Source: Allobosea sp. LC85 (lineage in GTDB: Bacteria > Pseudomonadota > Alphaproteobacteria > Rhizobiales > Beijerinckiaceae). From it: DNA of 64,000 bases. Below the pieces are notes generated by a model. The model made no database searches. It saw only the letters and a program-made list of their open reading frames with translations, and was not told where the DNA came from. The DNA lies in the NCBI RefSeq assembly GCF_000735605.1, contig NZ_JPKG01000072.1, forward strand, positions 42,056 to 106,055, written 5' to 3'. A program made the translations under genes and the position numbers. Of the stretch, positions 45,595 to 55,361 are shown one piece after another (position 1 is the first letter of the stretch; every line of letters begins with the position of its first letter).

Positions 45595-45735
45595 GGTCCT
45601 CGGCTTCCATTCCGTTCGCGCGAGCGATAGGCAAGCCAGCCGCGCCTTGCAAGCCGCTATGACGGATTCGGCCTTGCCGGTGCACCATTTCGGGCTCTAG
45701 CGTCGGGCAGGACAGCGCTGCGAATCCGGAAGAGC

Positions 45736-46266
45736 ATGACCCTTCCCAACCTCATCACCATCGGCCGGCTGTTTCTGGTGCCGCTCGTCGTGGTGATGAT
45801 CACCAATGGGCGCTGGGAGGCGGCCTTCATCCTCTTCGTGGCGGCCGGCGTCTCGGACGCCATCGATGGTTTCATTGCCAAGCGCTTCGGCATGACCAGT
45901 GAACTCGGCGCCTATCTCGACCCCGTCGCGGACAAGGCGTTGATCGTCTCGATCTACATCACGCTTGCGCTGGTTGGGGCTATCCCGGTCTGGCTGGTGA
46001 TCCTGGTGGTCTCTCGCGACCTGATGATCGTCTCCGCGGTGATCCTGTCCTGGGTGATGGAGAAGCCCGTCGAGATCGCACCCTTCTTGGTCAGCAAGCT
46101 CAACACCGCCGCGCAGCTCAGTTTCGCTGCGTTGATGCTCGGGAGCAAAGCCTTTGGGATCGATCCGGGGCTGGCGATCGATCTCGGCCAGCTCCTGGTC
46201 GCCGTATTGACGCTGGGATCGATGGCGGCCTATCTCGCCTTCTGGCTGCGGCATATGGCGACCTGA
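45736..46266 (+). CDS. CDP-alcohol phosphatidyltransferase
   Basis: This 176-residue membrane protein has the complete CDP-alcohol phosphotransferase motif in SDAIDGFIAKRFGMTSELGAYLDPVADK (about 39-66) and five to six hydrophobic segments. Size and context suit a second PgsA-like enzyme of phospholipid head-group transfer, but the product could be phosphatidylglycerophosphate or cardiolipin. It starts a plus-strand run with the perM-like and hdaA genes, divergent from purMN. Confidence 0.85.
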   Translation: MTLPNLITIGRLFLVPLVVVMITNGRWEAAFILFVAAGVSDAIDGFIAKRFGMTSELGAYLDPVADKALIVSIYITLALVGAIPVWLVILVVSRDLMIVSAVILSWVMEKPVEIAPFLVSKLNTAAQLSFAALMLGSKAFGIDPGLAIDLGQLLVAVLTLGSMAAYLAFWLRHMAT

Positions 46267-46393
46267 CCTGCGGTGAGGGCGCGTGATTGCGTCCGCTTCA
46301 ACGCTGCGGCTTGGAACTTGCTCCGTGTTCACCCATCTTCGTGGGCGCGATCGATGATCTCGCATCGCGGAATCCGCCGGGGACTGCCTGTTC

Positions 46394-47503
46394 ATGTCGT
46401 TGCAACGCCAAATCGGTTTCTGGCTGATCTCGCTCGCGGTCTTCGTGCTGTTCCTGGTGCTGCTGCGCGACGTGCTGCTGCCATTCATCGCGGCGCTGGC
46501 GCTGGCCTATTTGCTCGACCCTCTTGCAGACCGGCTCGAGCGGCTTGGGATGAGCCGTCTGGCCGCGACCATCTTCATCCTGATCGTCTTCCTCCTTGTC
46601 TTCGTGCTCTCACTCGTCCTGCTCATGCCGTTGCTAGGCCAGCAACTTGCAGGCTTCGTCGCCCGGATGCCCGAGGTCGCTGCCAAGCTGCAGACGCTGA
46701 TCCTGGAGCGGGGGGCGCCGCTCCTTGAGAAACTGGGTGGCGACAAGCTTGCCCAGGATGCGCAGAATTCACTCGGAAATCTCGTCGGCGAAGCAACCAA
46801 ATGGGTCGGCAGCGTCCTGCAATCGCTCTGGTCGGGTGGAACCGCGATCATCGGCGTGTTCTCGCTGCTGGTGCTGACCCCCGTCATCGCCTTTTATCTG
46901 CTGGTCGACTGGGATCGCATGTGCGCGACCGTCGACAGCTGGCTCCCGCTCGACCACCGCGACACCATCCGCGAGCTGCTGAGCGAGATGGATAAGGCCA
47001 TCGCCGGATTCCTGCGCGGTCAGGCACTGCTCTGCGTCCTGCTCGGGACGTTCTACGCCGTGGGGTTGAGCCTCGTCGGCGTCAATTTCGGCGCACTCAT
47101 CGGCATCATCAGCGGCTTCCTGTCCTTCATCCCCTATGTCGGCTCGCTGACAGGCCTGGTGCTGTCAGTTGGCGTTGCGACGGTGCAGTTCTGGCCGGAA
47201 TGGACCTGGCCGCTGGCGACGCTTGGCGTCTTTGCCGCCGGTCAGTTCATCGAAGGCAACATCCTTCAGCCAAAGCTCGTCGGCGACTCGATTGGCGTGC
47301 ATCCGGTCTGGCTGATGTTCGCGCTGCTTGCCTTCGGCTCGCTCTTCGGCTTCGTCGGCCTCCTGCTCGCGGTTCCGCTGGCAGCCGTCATCGGGGTCTT
47401 GAGCCGTTTCGCACTCCGGCAGTATCTGGCCAGCAACATCTATCATGGCGGCGATGTTTCGAAGTCCCCCGAAGCCCGCAAGCGTGTCGGGGCCGATGTC
47501 TGA
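46394..47503 (+). CDS. AI-2E/PerM-family membrane transporter
   Basis: This 369-residue polytopic protein of the UPF0118/PerM family has an N-terminal two-helix start (FWLISLAVFVLFLVLLRDVLLP), a large extracytoplasmic loop rich in amphipathic sequence (about 85-140), and a C-terminal cluster of helices including GIISGFLSFIPYVGSLTGLV and EGNILQPKLVGDSIGVHPVW, both family hallmarks. The substrate is not settled. Its stop lies 8 bases inside the next gene. The position before hdaA is typical of Rhizobiales. Confidence 0.9.
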   Translation: MSLQRQIGFWLISLAVFVLFLVLLRDVLLPFIAALALAYLLDPLADRLERLGMSRLAATIFILIVFLLVFVLSLVLLMPLLGQQLAGFVARMPEVAAKLQTLILERGAPLLEKLGGDKLAQDAQNSLGNLVGEATKWVGSVLQSLWSGGTAIIGVFSLLVLTPVIAFYLLVDWDRMCATVDSWLPLDHRDTIRELLSEMDKAIAGFLRGQALLCVLLGTFYAVGLSLVGVNFGALIGIISGFLSFIPYVGSLTGLVLSVGVATVQFWPEWTWPLATLGVFAAGQFIEGNILQPKLVGDSIGVHPVWLMFALLAFGSLFGFVGLLLAVPLAAVIGVLSRFALRQYLASNIYHGGDVSKSPEARKRVGADV

Positions 47504-48194
47504 CCATACAAGCCGCCCGCGTCAGCTCGCCTTCGACCTGCCTGTCGACAGTCGCCATGGCGTCGAAGATTTCCTGATCGGCCCGTCCAACGAAGCCGCC
47601 TATGGGATGATCGAGGCCTGGCCGCACTGGCCCGAGGCCTGGCTGCGCCTGGTTGGTCCGGAAGGCGCGGGAAAGACGCATCTGGCGGCGATCTGGGCCA
47701 AGGCTGCCCATGCCTGGGTCGTGCCGGTCTCCGAGGTTACCGAGGAGAACGTGCCGCACCTGATCTCGGGCGGTGCGCTTGTCGTCGAGGATTGCGACAG
47801 AGGACCCCGCGACGAGGCCGCGCTGTTCCACCTCATGAACGCGATCAAGGCGAAGCGCGGCTCGCTGCTGCTGACGGCGCGCTCGGCTCCCGATCTATGG
47901 GGCGTGCGCATTCCGGATCTGTTGTCGCGCCTGCGGCTGGCGCCGCATGCGACAATCGCGCCGCCGGACGATGCGCTGCTGCGGGCGCTGCTGGTCAAGC
48001 TCTTCATCGACCGGCAGCTCATCGTCGATGCCGGGATCATCGAGGCGCTGACCCTGCGGATGGAGCGCTCCTTTGCCGCAGCGCGCGCCCTGGTCGATGC
48101 ACTCGACAGGCTTTCACTCGAACGCGGGCGGCGTGTCACGCGCGCCTTGGCCGGCGAAGTTCTGGCGGACCTTTTTCCGGACGATGCGAGCTGA
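47496..48194 (+). CDS. hdaA: HdaA, DnaA-regulatory inactivation protein
   Basis: This 232-residue DnaA-like AAA+ protein without the DNA-binding domain of DnaA promotes hydrolysis of DnaA-bound ATP to limit replication initiation. It has an N-terminal clamp-binding stretch (RQLAFDLP), Walker A GPEGAGKTH (about 53-61) and Walker B ALVVEDCDRG. The ATG at 47496 overlaps the perM stop by 8 bases. It lies just upstream of ppk, as in Caulobacter and Rhizobiales, with one desaturase gene in between. Confidence 0.9.
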   Translation: MSDHTSRPRQLAFDLPVDSRHGVEDFLIGPSNEAAYGMIEAWPHWPEAWLRLVGPEGAGKTHLAAIWAKAAHAWVVPVSEVTEENVPHLISGGALVVEDCDRGPRDEAALFHLMNAIKAKRGSLLLTARSAPDLWGVRIPDLLSRLRLAPHATIAPPDDALLRALLVKLFIDRQLIVDAGIIEALTLRMERSFAAARALVDALDRLSLERGRRVTRALAGEVLADLFPDDAS

Positions 48195-48392
48195 ACGAGG
48201 CTGTTTTCCTACGGCACAATGCGCCAGGGGAACGTCCAGCTCGCGAAAGCTGGCAGGGCGCGATGCCGCGCGTCGGCTTCGCCCGCACAATGGTCGCGAT
48301 CACCGATCCGGAGGTGATCGCCACCAGCGGCGAAACGCATCATCCGATCGTCAGCCGATGTCCGGGCTGCTGACGCGTCCTGAACCGAACGT

Positions 48393-49691
48393 TCAGGCCG
48401 CGCTTTCCGAAGCCGCCTTGGCCGGCGGGCCAACGAGGCGCGCATGCATGGCCTCGATCAGAAGTTCATGCGCACGGGCTGCGATCGCGTCGAGCGACGG
48501 GGTCCGCACGAACATCGCGGCCGCCTTCTCGCTAAGCTCCTCGCGGCTCGGGAGCACCGGCAGATGCCATTGCGCAACGGCGTCCTGCGCCTGCTGCTGC
48601 ATTTCGGCCAGCCGGTCACCTGCGCGTTGCTGCAGCTCGGCGAGTGCTTCGCGCAAATCGGCAAGCGTCATCGTCGGCAGGTGCAGATCCGACAGGGCAG
48701 GGCTCGCCGCATAGGCTTCCCGGAAGGCGCTGACGACGCGGTCCAGCGGCACCGAAGCCGCGAGCCGCTCGGCGGAGCGTTCGATGACGCGTGGCGGCAG
48801 CGCCTGCGAACGGTCCACGACGGCCTGTGGCGGGGCCTTCAGGTCCCAGGCCAGTCCGATCTTCGATAGTCCGAGGATCAGGTAATAGGTCGGGTCCCAC
48901 TGCCACCAGCGGAAACCCTGGCGAACGCTGTACTGATAGGCGTGGTGGTTATTGTGCCAGCCTTCGCCCATGGTGATGATCGCGAGCCACCAGTTGTTGC
49001 GGCTCTCATCTCCGGTCACATAGTCCTTGTCGCCGTGCACATGCGCGAGCGAGTTGATGCAGAAGGTTGCGTGATAGCCCGCGACCGTCGACCAGAAGAA
49101 GCCAACGATAAGACCGGCCCAGCCGTCAATGGCGAAGCAGAGGCCGGCGAGCAGGATTGCGGGCGCCAGCTCGAAGCGATGCAGAAGACGCAACTCGGGG
49201 AACTTCGTCAGATCCTGAATCGTTGAATCGTCGAAGGTGCTGTGATCCCGGCTGAAGATCCAGCCGACATGCGAATAGGCGAAGGAGGTCAGAACCGGCG
49301 AGTGCACGTCATGTTCTGTATCGGCATAGCGATGGTGGTGACGGTGCTTGGAGGCCCACCAGAGCACGCTCTTTTGCGCCGTCGATTGGGCCAGCAGCGC
49401 AAGCATGAACTGCCCGAAGCGGCTGGTCTTGTAGGACCGGTGTGAGAAATAACGGTGATAGCCGCCGGTCACCGCGAACATCCGCAGCCAGTACAGCCCG
49501 ATCGCGAGCCAGACCGAGGTCCAGGTCACGCCGCTCCAGAGCGCTCCGAAACAGGCGAGATGCGCCAGCACGAAGGGAACGGCGGATGGGTAGACGATGT
49601 CGCCATCATCATGGGGGGCAGTGCTGTCGCTCAAGAAAGCTCTCTGTGGGGTTCGCGCGGTTCCGCCGCTTCGGTGCAGCACGGGCCGCAT
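48393..49691 (-). CDS. Acyl-CoA/fatty-acid desaturase
   Basis: This protein of about 432 residues is of the membrane di-iron delta-9 type. It has the three histidine boxes HRYFSH, HRHHH and HNNHH and four hydrophobic segments in the first 250 residues. The last 120 residues are a helical, Gln/Ala-rich extension (LREALAELQQRAGDRLAEM onward) that is not needed for the fold. The start is uncertain: an ATG at 49691 is used, with an open frame back to a TTG at 49775. It is on the minus strand between hdaA and ppk, interrupting an otherwise usual block. Confidence 0.85.
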   Translation of the reverse strand: MRPVLHRSGGTARTPQRAFLSDSTAPHDDGDIVYPSAVPFVLAHLACFGALWSGVTWTSVWLAIGLYWLRMFAVTGGYHRYFSHRSYKTSRFGQFMLALLAQSTAQKSVLWWASKHRHHHRYADTEHDVHSPVLTSFAYSHVGWIFSRDHSTFDDSTIQDLTKFPELRLLHRFELAPAILLAGLCFAIDGWAGLIVGFFWSTVAGYHATFCINSLAHVHGDKDYVTGDESRNNWWLAIITMGEGWHNNHHAYQYSVRQGFRWWQWDPTYYLILGLSKIGLAWDLKAPPQAVVDRSQALPPRVIERSAERLAASVPLDRVVSAFREAYAASPALSDLHLPTMTLADLREALAELQQRAGDRLAEMQQQAQDAVAQWHLPVLPSREELSEKAAAMFVRTPSLDAIAARAHELLIEAMHARLVGPPAKAASESAA

Positions 49692-49882
49692 GACCAGCGG
49701 CACCAAACAGGACGAGCCGGCGCCGCGCAAGTAGGCCACTCGCCGCAGCGTGGGAAGGAAATTGGTTTGAGGCAACGCAGGAATAGCACTCGCCCGTCAT
49801 CGAAGCGTCACGCTAGAATGGCTTCAGGTTTGTTAGGCGGGGCGGTTTGGCCCGGCTTGCGTTCGAGACGAGGGCGAATTTG

Positions 49883-52078
49883 ATGAATATCGAACCGACG
49901 AACGTGAAGGTCGCGGAACTCGCGCCTGAGGTCGGTCCTATCAGCCTGCGGCAGTCGCCGGCCCGCTTCGTCAATCGCGAGCTGTCCTGGCTGCAGTTCA
50001 ACCGCCGGGTCATGGAAGAGGCTTCGAACCGTAACCATCCCTTGCTGGAACAGCTCCGCTTCCTCTCGATCTCAGCCAATAATCTCGACGAGTTTTTCAT
50101 GGTCCGCGTCTCGGGCCTGCGCGAGCAGCTCAAGGCGGGTGTCGTCACGCCGAGCCAGGATGGGTTGACCCCGGCCGAACAGCTGATCGAGATCGCCAAG
50201 GCGACGGCCGATCTCACCGCCGACCAGCAGGCGCGCTGGATCGAACTCAAGCACGAGCTGGACGATAATCGCATCGTGCTGCTCGGGCCGAAAGACATCG
50301 GTGCGCAGCACCGCACCTGGCTCGAGGATCACTTTCTTCATCTGGTCTTCCCGGTGCTGACGCCCTTGGCGATCGACCCGGCTCATCCCTTTCCCTTCAT
50401 CCCCAATCTCGGCTTCACGCTGGCGCTTGCACTGGAGCGGATCAGCGATGGGCGTCAGCTCGACGCGCTGATCCGGGTCCCCGGGAAGATCGACCGCTTC
50501 ATCGAGCTGCCCGATCTGGTACGCGACGGCGTGCACCGCTTCATCACGCTGGAAGACACGGTCTCGCTCTTCATCGGCAAGCTCTTCCCCGGCTACGACG
50601 TCAAGGGAACCGGCTCGTTTCGTGTCATTCGCGACTCCGACCTCGACATCGAGGAAGAGGCCGAAGATCTGGTGCGCGTCTTCGAGACGATGCTGAAGCA
50701 GCGCCGCCGGGGCGTCGTCATCCGCCTGGAGGTCAGTGCCGGCATGCCCGCGCATCTGCACCGGCTGATCGTGCGGGAGCTGAAGGTCGACGCCGACGAG
50801 ATCGTCCAGGTCGAGGGCATGATCGGGCTGAACGAGCTGTCGCAGCTGGTCGGCGTCGACCGGCCCGACCTCAAGTTCAAGCCCTATAATGCGCGCTTCC
50901 CCGAGCGCATTCGCGAGCATGGTGGCGATTGCTTCGCCGCGATCCGGCAAAAGGACCTGATCGTCCACCACCCCTATGAGAGTTTCGACGTCGTCGTGCA
51001 GTTCCTGCAGCAGGCGGCGCATGATCCCAACGTCGTCGCCATCAAGCAGACGCTCTACCGCACCTCGTCGAACTCGCCGATCGTCAGGGCGCTGGCCGAG
51101 GCGGCCGAGGCGGGCAAGTCGGTGACGGCCTTGGTCGAGCTCAAGGCGCGCTTCGACGAGGAAGCGAATATCCGCTGGGCCAAGGATCTGGAGCGCGCAG
51201 GCGTGCAGGTCGTTTTTGGCTTCATCGAGCTGAAGACACACGCCAAGCTCTCGATGGTGGTGCGGCGTGAGGCAGGCCAACTCGTCAGCTACTGCCATAT
51301 CGCGACCGGCAACTATCACCCGATCACGGCGCGCATCTACACCGACGTCTCATTCTTCACCGCCGATCCGGTGATGGGGCAGGACGTGGCGCGCGTCTTC
51401 AACTTCATCACCGGCTATGCGGAGCCGGCCGAACTCGAGAAGATGTCCGTCTCGCCGGTGGGGCTGAAGCAGCGCCTCCTGTCCGACATCGCCGAAGAGA
51501 TTGCCCATGTGAAGGCTGGCCGCAAGGGTGCGATCTGGGGCAAGTGCAACTCGCTGGTCGATCCCGAGATCATCGACGGGCTCTATGATGCGAGCCAGGC
51601 CGGCGTGGAGATCGACTTCGTCGTGCGCGGCATCTGCTGCCTGAGGCCCGGAATTCCGGGACTGTCGGAGAACATCCGGGTCAAGTCGATTGTCGGGCGC
51701 TTCCTCGAGCACACCCGGATTTATGCCTTCGGCGCCGGCTTCGGCCTGCCCTCGGCCAAGGGCAAGCTCTATATTTCCTCGGCCGATCTCATGCCGCGGA
51801 ATCTCGATCGGCGCGTCGAGGCCTTGACCCCGATCCAGAATCCGACGGTGCACCAGCAATTGCTGGAGCAGATCATGCTGGCGAATTTCCTCGACAACGA
51901 GCAAAGCTGGACCATCTTGCCCGATGGCGGCTCAAGACGCATTGTCCCGCCGCCGAGCGACGAGTCGTTCAACGCCCACAAATATTTCATGACCAATCCG
52001 AGTTTGTCCGGACGTGGAAAATCGCTCTCCAATTCAAGCCCCCGCAGCCTTGCGCGCCGGACCGGCAGAAAGGCTTGA
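49883..52078 (+). CDS. ppk: Polyphosphate kinase 1
   Basis: This 731-residue enzyme makes polyphosphate from ATP. The N-domain begins SPARFVNRELSWLQFNRRVMEEA. The C1/C2 phospholipase-D-like domains contain the catalytic His regions SYCHIATGNYHP and LEHTRIYAFGAG. The ATG at 49883 has a GAGGG site; a TTG at 49847 is possible. The end overlaps ppx by 65 bases. The C-terminal tail after the conserved core is Ser/Arg-rich. Confidence 0.95.
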   Translation: MNIEPTNVKVAELAPEVGPISLRQSPARFVNRELSWLQFNRRVMEEASNRNHPLLEQLRFLSISANNLDEFFMVRVSGLREQLKAGVVTPSQDGLTPAEQLIEIAKATADLTADQQARWIELKHELDDNRIVLLGPKDIGAQHRTWLEDHFLHLVFPVLTPLAIDPAHPFPFIPNLGFTLALALERISDGRQLDALIRVPGKIDRFIELPDLVRDGVHRFITLEDTVSLFIGKLFPGYDVKGTGSFRVIRDSDLDIEEEAEDLVRVFETMLKQRRRGVVIRLEVSAGMPAHLHRLIVRELKVDADEIVQVEGMIGLNELSQLVGVDRPDLKFKPYNARFPERIREHGGDCFAAIRQKDLIVHHPYESFDVVVQFLQQAAHDPNVVAIKQTLYRTSSNSPIVRALAEAAEAGKSVTALVELKARFDEEANIRWAKDLERAGVQVVFGFIELKTHAKLSMVVRREAGQLVSYCHIATGNYHPITARIYTDVSFFTADPVMGQDVARVFNFITGYAEPAELEKMSVSPVGLKQRLLSDIAEEIAHVKAGRKGAIWGKCNSLVDPEIIDGLYDASQAGVEIDFVVRGICCLRPGIPGLSENIRVKSIVGRFLEHTRIYAFGAGFGLPSAKGKLYISSADLMPRNLDRRVEALTPIQNPTVHQQLLEQIMLANFLDNEQSWTILPDGGSRRIVPPPSDESFNAHKYFMTNPSLSGRGKSLSNSSPRSLARRTGRKA

Positions 52079-53588
52079 CCCGGCGTTGATCCCGGGGCGG
52101 TTGAGCCTCGGCGAGACGCTCGCCATCGTCGACATCGGCTCGAACTCGGTTCGTCTCGTCGTCTATGAGATGTTGTCGCGTTCGCCGGCGCAGGTCTTCA
52201 ACGAGAAGGAGATGGCCGGTCTCGGCCGTCAGGTCGCGACCACCGGCCGGCTCGCTGATGACGCCATCGAGAAAGCACTTGGTGCGCTCGTGCGCTTCCG
52301 CATTCTCTGCGAGGCGATGCATGTCCGCGATATCCGTGTCATCGCGACCGCTGCGGCACGCGACGCGGCCAATGGACCTGCGTTCATTGCACTTGCCGAG
52401 CGGGCGATCGGCCAGCCGATCGAGCTGATCTCCGGTGGGCGCGAAGCCTATTTGTCGGCTCTTGGTGTGATTTCAGGTTTCGAGGCGCCGCATGGCGTCG
52501 TCGGCGACCTCGGCGGCGGCTCGCTCGAGCTTGCCGCCGTCGACAACGACCGGGTGGGCGAGGGGGCCAGCTTGCCGATCGGCGTGCTGGCGCTGCTCGA
52601 CCGTTCGAAGGGGTCGGTCAAGCTCGCCGAGAGGATCGTCCGCGAAGCCCTCGACAACCTGCCGCAGCTCGTCGCGATGCGCGGCCGCGATTTCTATGCC
52701 GTGGGTGGCACGTGGCGCGCGCTCGCGACGTTGCACCAGCGCCAGTCCGTCTATCCGCTCAGCGTGATGCACGCCTACACCGTGCCGGCGCGTGACGTGA
52801 CCGAGTTCGCCAAGCTGGTCGAGCGGGCCGACAGCGCGGTGCTGGAATCGATCGAAGCGGTGTCCTCGGCTCGCCGGCCGCTCCTGGCCTATGGCGCGCT
52901 GGTGCTCGACCAGTTGATCAAGCGCGGCCGTCCGCGCTCGGTGGTGATTTCGGCGAACGGTGTCCGCGAGGGATTGCTGCATGAGCAGCTTCCCGAGGAG
53001 GAGCGCAGGATCGATCCGCTGCTTCAGGGGGCGCAGGATTACAATCAGCTGAGGGCCCGCGATCCGCGACATGCGGCCGACCTGATCGCTTGGGTCGCAA
53101 GGCTCTTCACCAGCGCGGGCCTCCATGAGGACGCAGCGAGCCGCCGTTTGCAGAATGTCGCCTGCCTGCTGTCGGATATCGGCTGGCGCGCCCATCCGGA
53201 CTATCGCGGCGAGCAGAGTCTCAACGTCATCGCCCATGCCGCCTTCAATGGCGTGGATCATCCCGGCCGCGCCTTCCTGGCACTCACCGTGTTCCATCGC
53301 TATGCGGGCGCCAAGAGCGATACGCCCGTGGCATCCGACCTGCGGCGCCTCCTGACGCTCCGGCAACTTGAGCGGGCGCTGCTGCTCGCGGCGACGTTCC
53401 GCGTGGCCTATCTGCTTTCGGCGGGCATGCCCGACATCCTGACCCGTATCTCGCTAACCTGCGTCGATCGGCGGCTCGTGCTGCGCTTCCCGGCAGACCT
53501 CAGGGCCCTGTCGAGTGAACGTGTCACCGGGCGGTTGAAGCAGCTCGCCCGCCTTCTCGGTCGCGAGCACGAGGTCGCTGCCGGCTAA
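52014..53588 (+). CDS. ppx: Exopolyphosphatase (Ppx/GppA family)
   Basis: This 524-residue protein has an actin-like ATPase fold, opening AIVDIGSNSVRLVVYE and with GDLGGGSLELAAVDNDRVGEG; these are the phosphate-binding loops of Ppx/GppA. It degrades polyphosphate or pppGpp. A C-terminal HD-like helical domain (about 310-520) is present. The GTG at 52014 starts inside ppk by 65 bases; later starts at 52087 (TTG) or the conserved core itself cannot be excluded. ppk and ppx form a coupled pair. Confidence 0.9.
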   Translation: MENRSPIQAPAALRAGPAERLDPALIPGRLSLGETLAIVDIGSNSVRLVVYEMLSRSPAQVFNEKEMAGLGRQVATTGRLADDAIEKALGALVRFRILCEAMHVRDIRVIATAAARDAANGPAFIALAERAIGQPIELISGGREAYLSALGVISGFEAPHGVVGDLGGGSLELAAVDNDRVGEGASLPIGVLALLDRSKGSVKLAERIVREALDNLPQLVAMRGRDFYAVGGTWRALATLHQRQSVYPLSVMHAYTVPARDVTEFAKLVERADSAVLESIEAVSSARRPLLAYGALVLDQLIKRGRPRSVVISANGVREGLLHEQLPEEERRIDPLLQGAQDYNQLRARDPRHAADLIAWVARLFTSAGLHEDAASRRLQNVACLLSDIGWRAHPDYRGEQSLNVIAHAAFNGVDHPGRAFLALTVFHRYAGAKSDTPVASDLRRLLTLRQLERALLLAATFRVAYLLSAGMPDILTRISLTCVDRRLVLRFPADLRALSSERVTGRLKQLARLLGREHEVAAG

Positions 53589-53633
53589 AGCATCGGCCCG
53601 AAAAGCGGATCGCGGTTTTTGGGACAGCCGATG
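53585..53633. repeat. Dispersed intergenic repeat, copy 2 (opposite orientation)
   Basis: CTAAAG (53585-53590) followed by CATCGGCCCGAAAAGCGGATC and CGCGGTTTTTGGGACAGCCGATG is, read on the minus strand, closely similar to 24296-24350. It begins at the ppx stop and ends before rnd, which is convergent, so it lies between two 3' ends. It may act as a transcript-end element. Confidence 0.7.
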
Positions 53634-53654
53634 GAAGGTTAGGTCCTCGCCCGC

Positions 53655-54794
53655 TCAGGCGACGGTCACGCGCCCGCGGGAGATCTTCAGGCTCAGCTGT
53701 CCGTTCTTCAGCGCCAGCGCCTTGTTGCCGAAAACCTCGCGGCGCCAGCCTTGCAGGGCCGGGACATCGGCAAGGTCGTCCGAGGCGATCGCCTCCAGAT
53801 CGTCGGTCGAGGCCAGGATCTTGGGCGCGACGCGTTCGGCATCGGCTGTGGCCTTGAGCAGCACCTTGAGCAGGTCGAGCACGGCGCCGTTGGTCGGGCG
53901 TCCGCGTTCGCGTTCGAGGCGGGGCAGGGCTCTGGGATCGAGCGCGAGCCCGCGCTCGATCGCCGCAAGCACCTCGCCGCCGGCGCGCGACCGCTCGAAA
54001 CCGTTCGGCACGGAGCGGAGCTCCGCCAGCGCCTCGACCGAAAGCGGTCCGCGCTGGACGATGTCCATCAGCGCATCGTCCTTCAGCACCCGCTGGCGCG
54101 GCACGTCGCGGCTCTGCGCCTCCCGCTCCCGCCAGGCTGCGATCTCCATCAGCAGCGCGACTTCCTTGGGCTTGCGAATCCGGCCCTTCAGGCGCTGCCA
54201 GGCATTCTCGGGCTTGACTTCATAGGTGGCCGGTGAGTTCAGGATCGCCATCTCCTCGGCAACCCAGCCCTGGCGGCCGCTGGCGGCCAGATCGGCGGCG
54301 AGAGCGAGATAGATGTCACGCAGATAGGTGACATCGGACTCGGCATAGGTGAGCTGCGCCTCGGTCAGCGGCCGGCGCGACCAGTCTGTGAAGCGCGAGG
54401 ATTTATCGATCCGCGCCTTGGCGAGGTCGTTGGCGAGCTGCTCGTAGCCGACGGAGTCGCCGTAGCCGCACACCATCGCAGCGACTTGCGTGTCGAACAG
54501 CGGGGTCGGGAGCAGCTTGCCGATGATCCAGATGATCTCCAGGTCCTGCCGTGCGGCGTGGAATACCTTGACGACATTCTGGTCGGCCATCAGCGCCAGG
54601 AAGGGCGCGAGATCGAGCTCGGGCGCGAGCGGATCGACAAGCACTGCCTCGTCGGGCGAGGCGAGCTGGATCAGGCAGAGCTTCGGATAATAGGTCGTCT
54701 CCCGCAGGAATTCGGTATCGACCGTGACGAAGGGATGCTGAGCCAGCCGCGCGCACGCCTCGGCCAGATCCTGTGTGGTGGTGATGAGGCTCAT
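53655..54794 (-). CDS. rnd: Ribonuclease D
   Basis: This 379-residue 3'-5' exonuclease matures tRNA ends. It has the DEDDy catalytic motifs DTEFLRET (Exo I), FHAARQDLEII (Exo II) and YAESDVTYLRDIY (Exo III, Tyr present), then an HRDC domain (about 205-285) and a C-terminal helical region. The ATG at 54794 is preferred; the open frame upstream reads as Arg/Ser-rich and unlike the family. It sits between ppx and aspS, a common alphaproteobacterial order. Confidence 0.94.
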   Translation of the reverse strand: MSLITTTQDLAEACARLAQHPFVTVDTEFLRETTYYPKLCLIQLASPDEAVLVDPLAPELDLAPFLALMADQNVVKVFHAARQDLEIIWIIGKLLPTPLFDTQVAAMVCGYGDSVGYEQLANDLAKARIDKSSRFTDWSRRPLTEAQLTYAESDVTYLRDIYLALAADLAASGRQGWVAEEMAILNSPATYEVKPENAWQRLKGRIRKPKEVALLMEIAAWREREAQSRDVPRQRVLKDDALMDIVQRGPLSVEALAELRSVPNGFERSRAGGEVLAAIERGLALDPRALPRLERERGRPTNGAVLDLLKVLLKATADAERVAPKILASTDDLEAIASDDLADVPALQGWRREVFGNKALALKNGQLSLKISRGRVTVA

Positions 54795-54849
54795 GAATAG
54801 CGGCTTAGCGGAGGAACGGGTTGTCCGTCGAGTCCGCGTTTCCCTGAAC

Positions 54850-55137
54850 TCACCGGCTGATGCGGCACTCGCTCCAGAGCTCGCCCTTGAAAGCCGTGCC
54901 GGTCCTCGCAGACCAGTAGTTCTTCTTATCGAGGTGATTGTCCCTGCGTGCATGGCGCGAAAAGACGCGGGCGTAGCAATCGGGATTGGAATAGTTGCGG
55001 CTCTGCGCGATCTTGAGGCCGGCCCGATACGCTCCGGAGGTGGCTTGGGCTTGTGCTTCGCTGGCGGCTCCCCAGCCGAGGGCGAACATCAAAACGGCGG
55101 CTGCGGTCATATGCCGCCGCGAGATTGCACCTGTCAT
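54850..55137 (-). CDS. Small exported protein of unknown function
   Basis: This 95-residue protein has a signal peptide (about 1-32, ending EAQAQ) and a short mature part with two cysteines (NPDCYARVF and SECRISR), suggesting one disulfide. No family recognised. A GGGGGG run precedes the ATG at 55137. It lies between rnd and aspS on the rnd strand. Confidence 0.6.
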   Translation of the reverse strand: MTGAISRRHMTAAAVLMFALGWGAASEAQAQATSGAYRAGLKIAQSRNYSNPDCYARVFSRHARRDNHLDKKNYWSARTGTAFKGELWSECRISR

Positions 55138-55361
55138 CGAAGCCCCCCGGCCAAAGTCATCTGCGTAGGCCTGCAGGCCCAAACCTTCGGGCCGTTATGT
55201 TCGGCCATCGCGGTTTCGCGCCTCAAGCAGGCAGAGATGCTAGCGTCCCGTATCAAGATTGTCGCTGCCATTCTTGACAATCCGCACGCCTGCGTGTGCT
55301 TACGGCGAAGGTTTCAGCTGGCCTTGCGCCGGCTCCTTCGCATCTCCGAGAGACGAGTCCC

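Noticed and set aside
45595..45735. Purine riboswitch upstream of purM
   Set aside because: No paired aptamer-like arms or anti-terminator structure could be found by eye in the 141-base gap.
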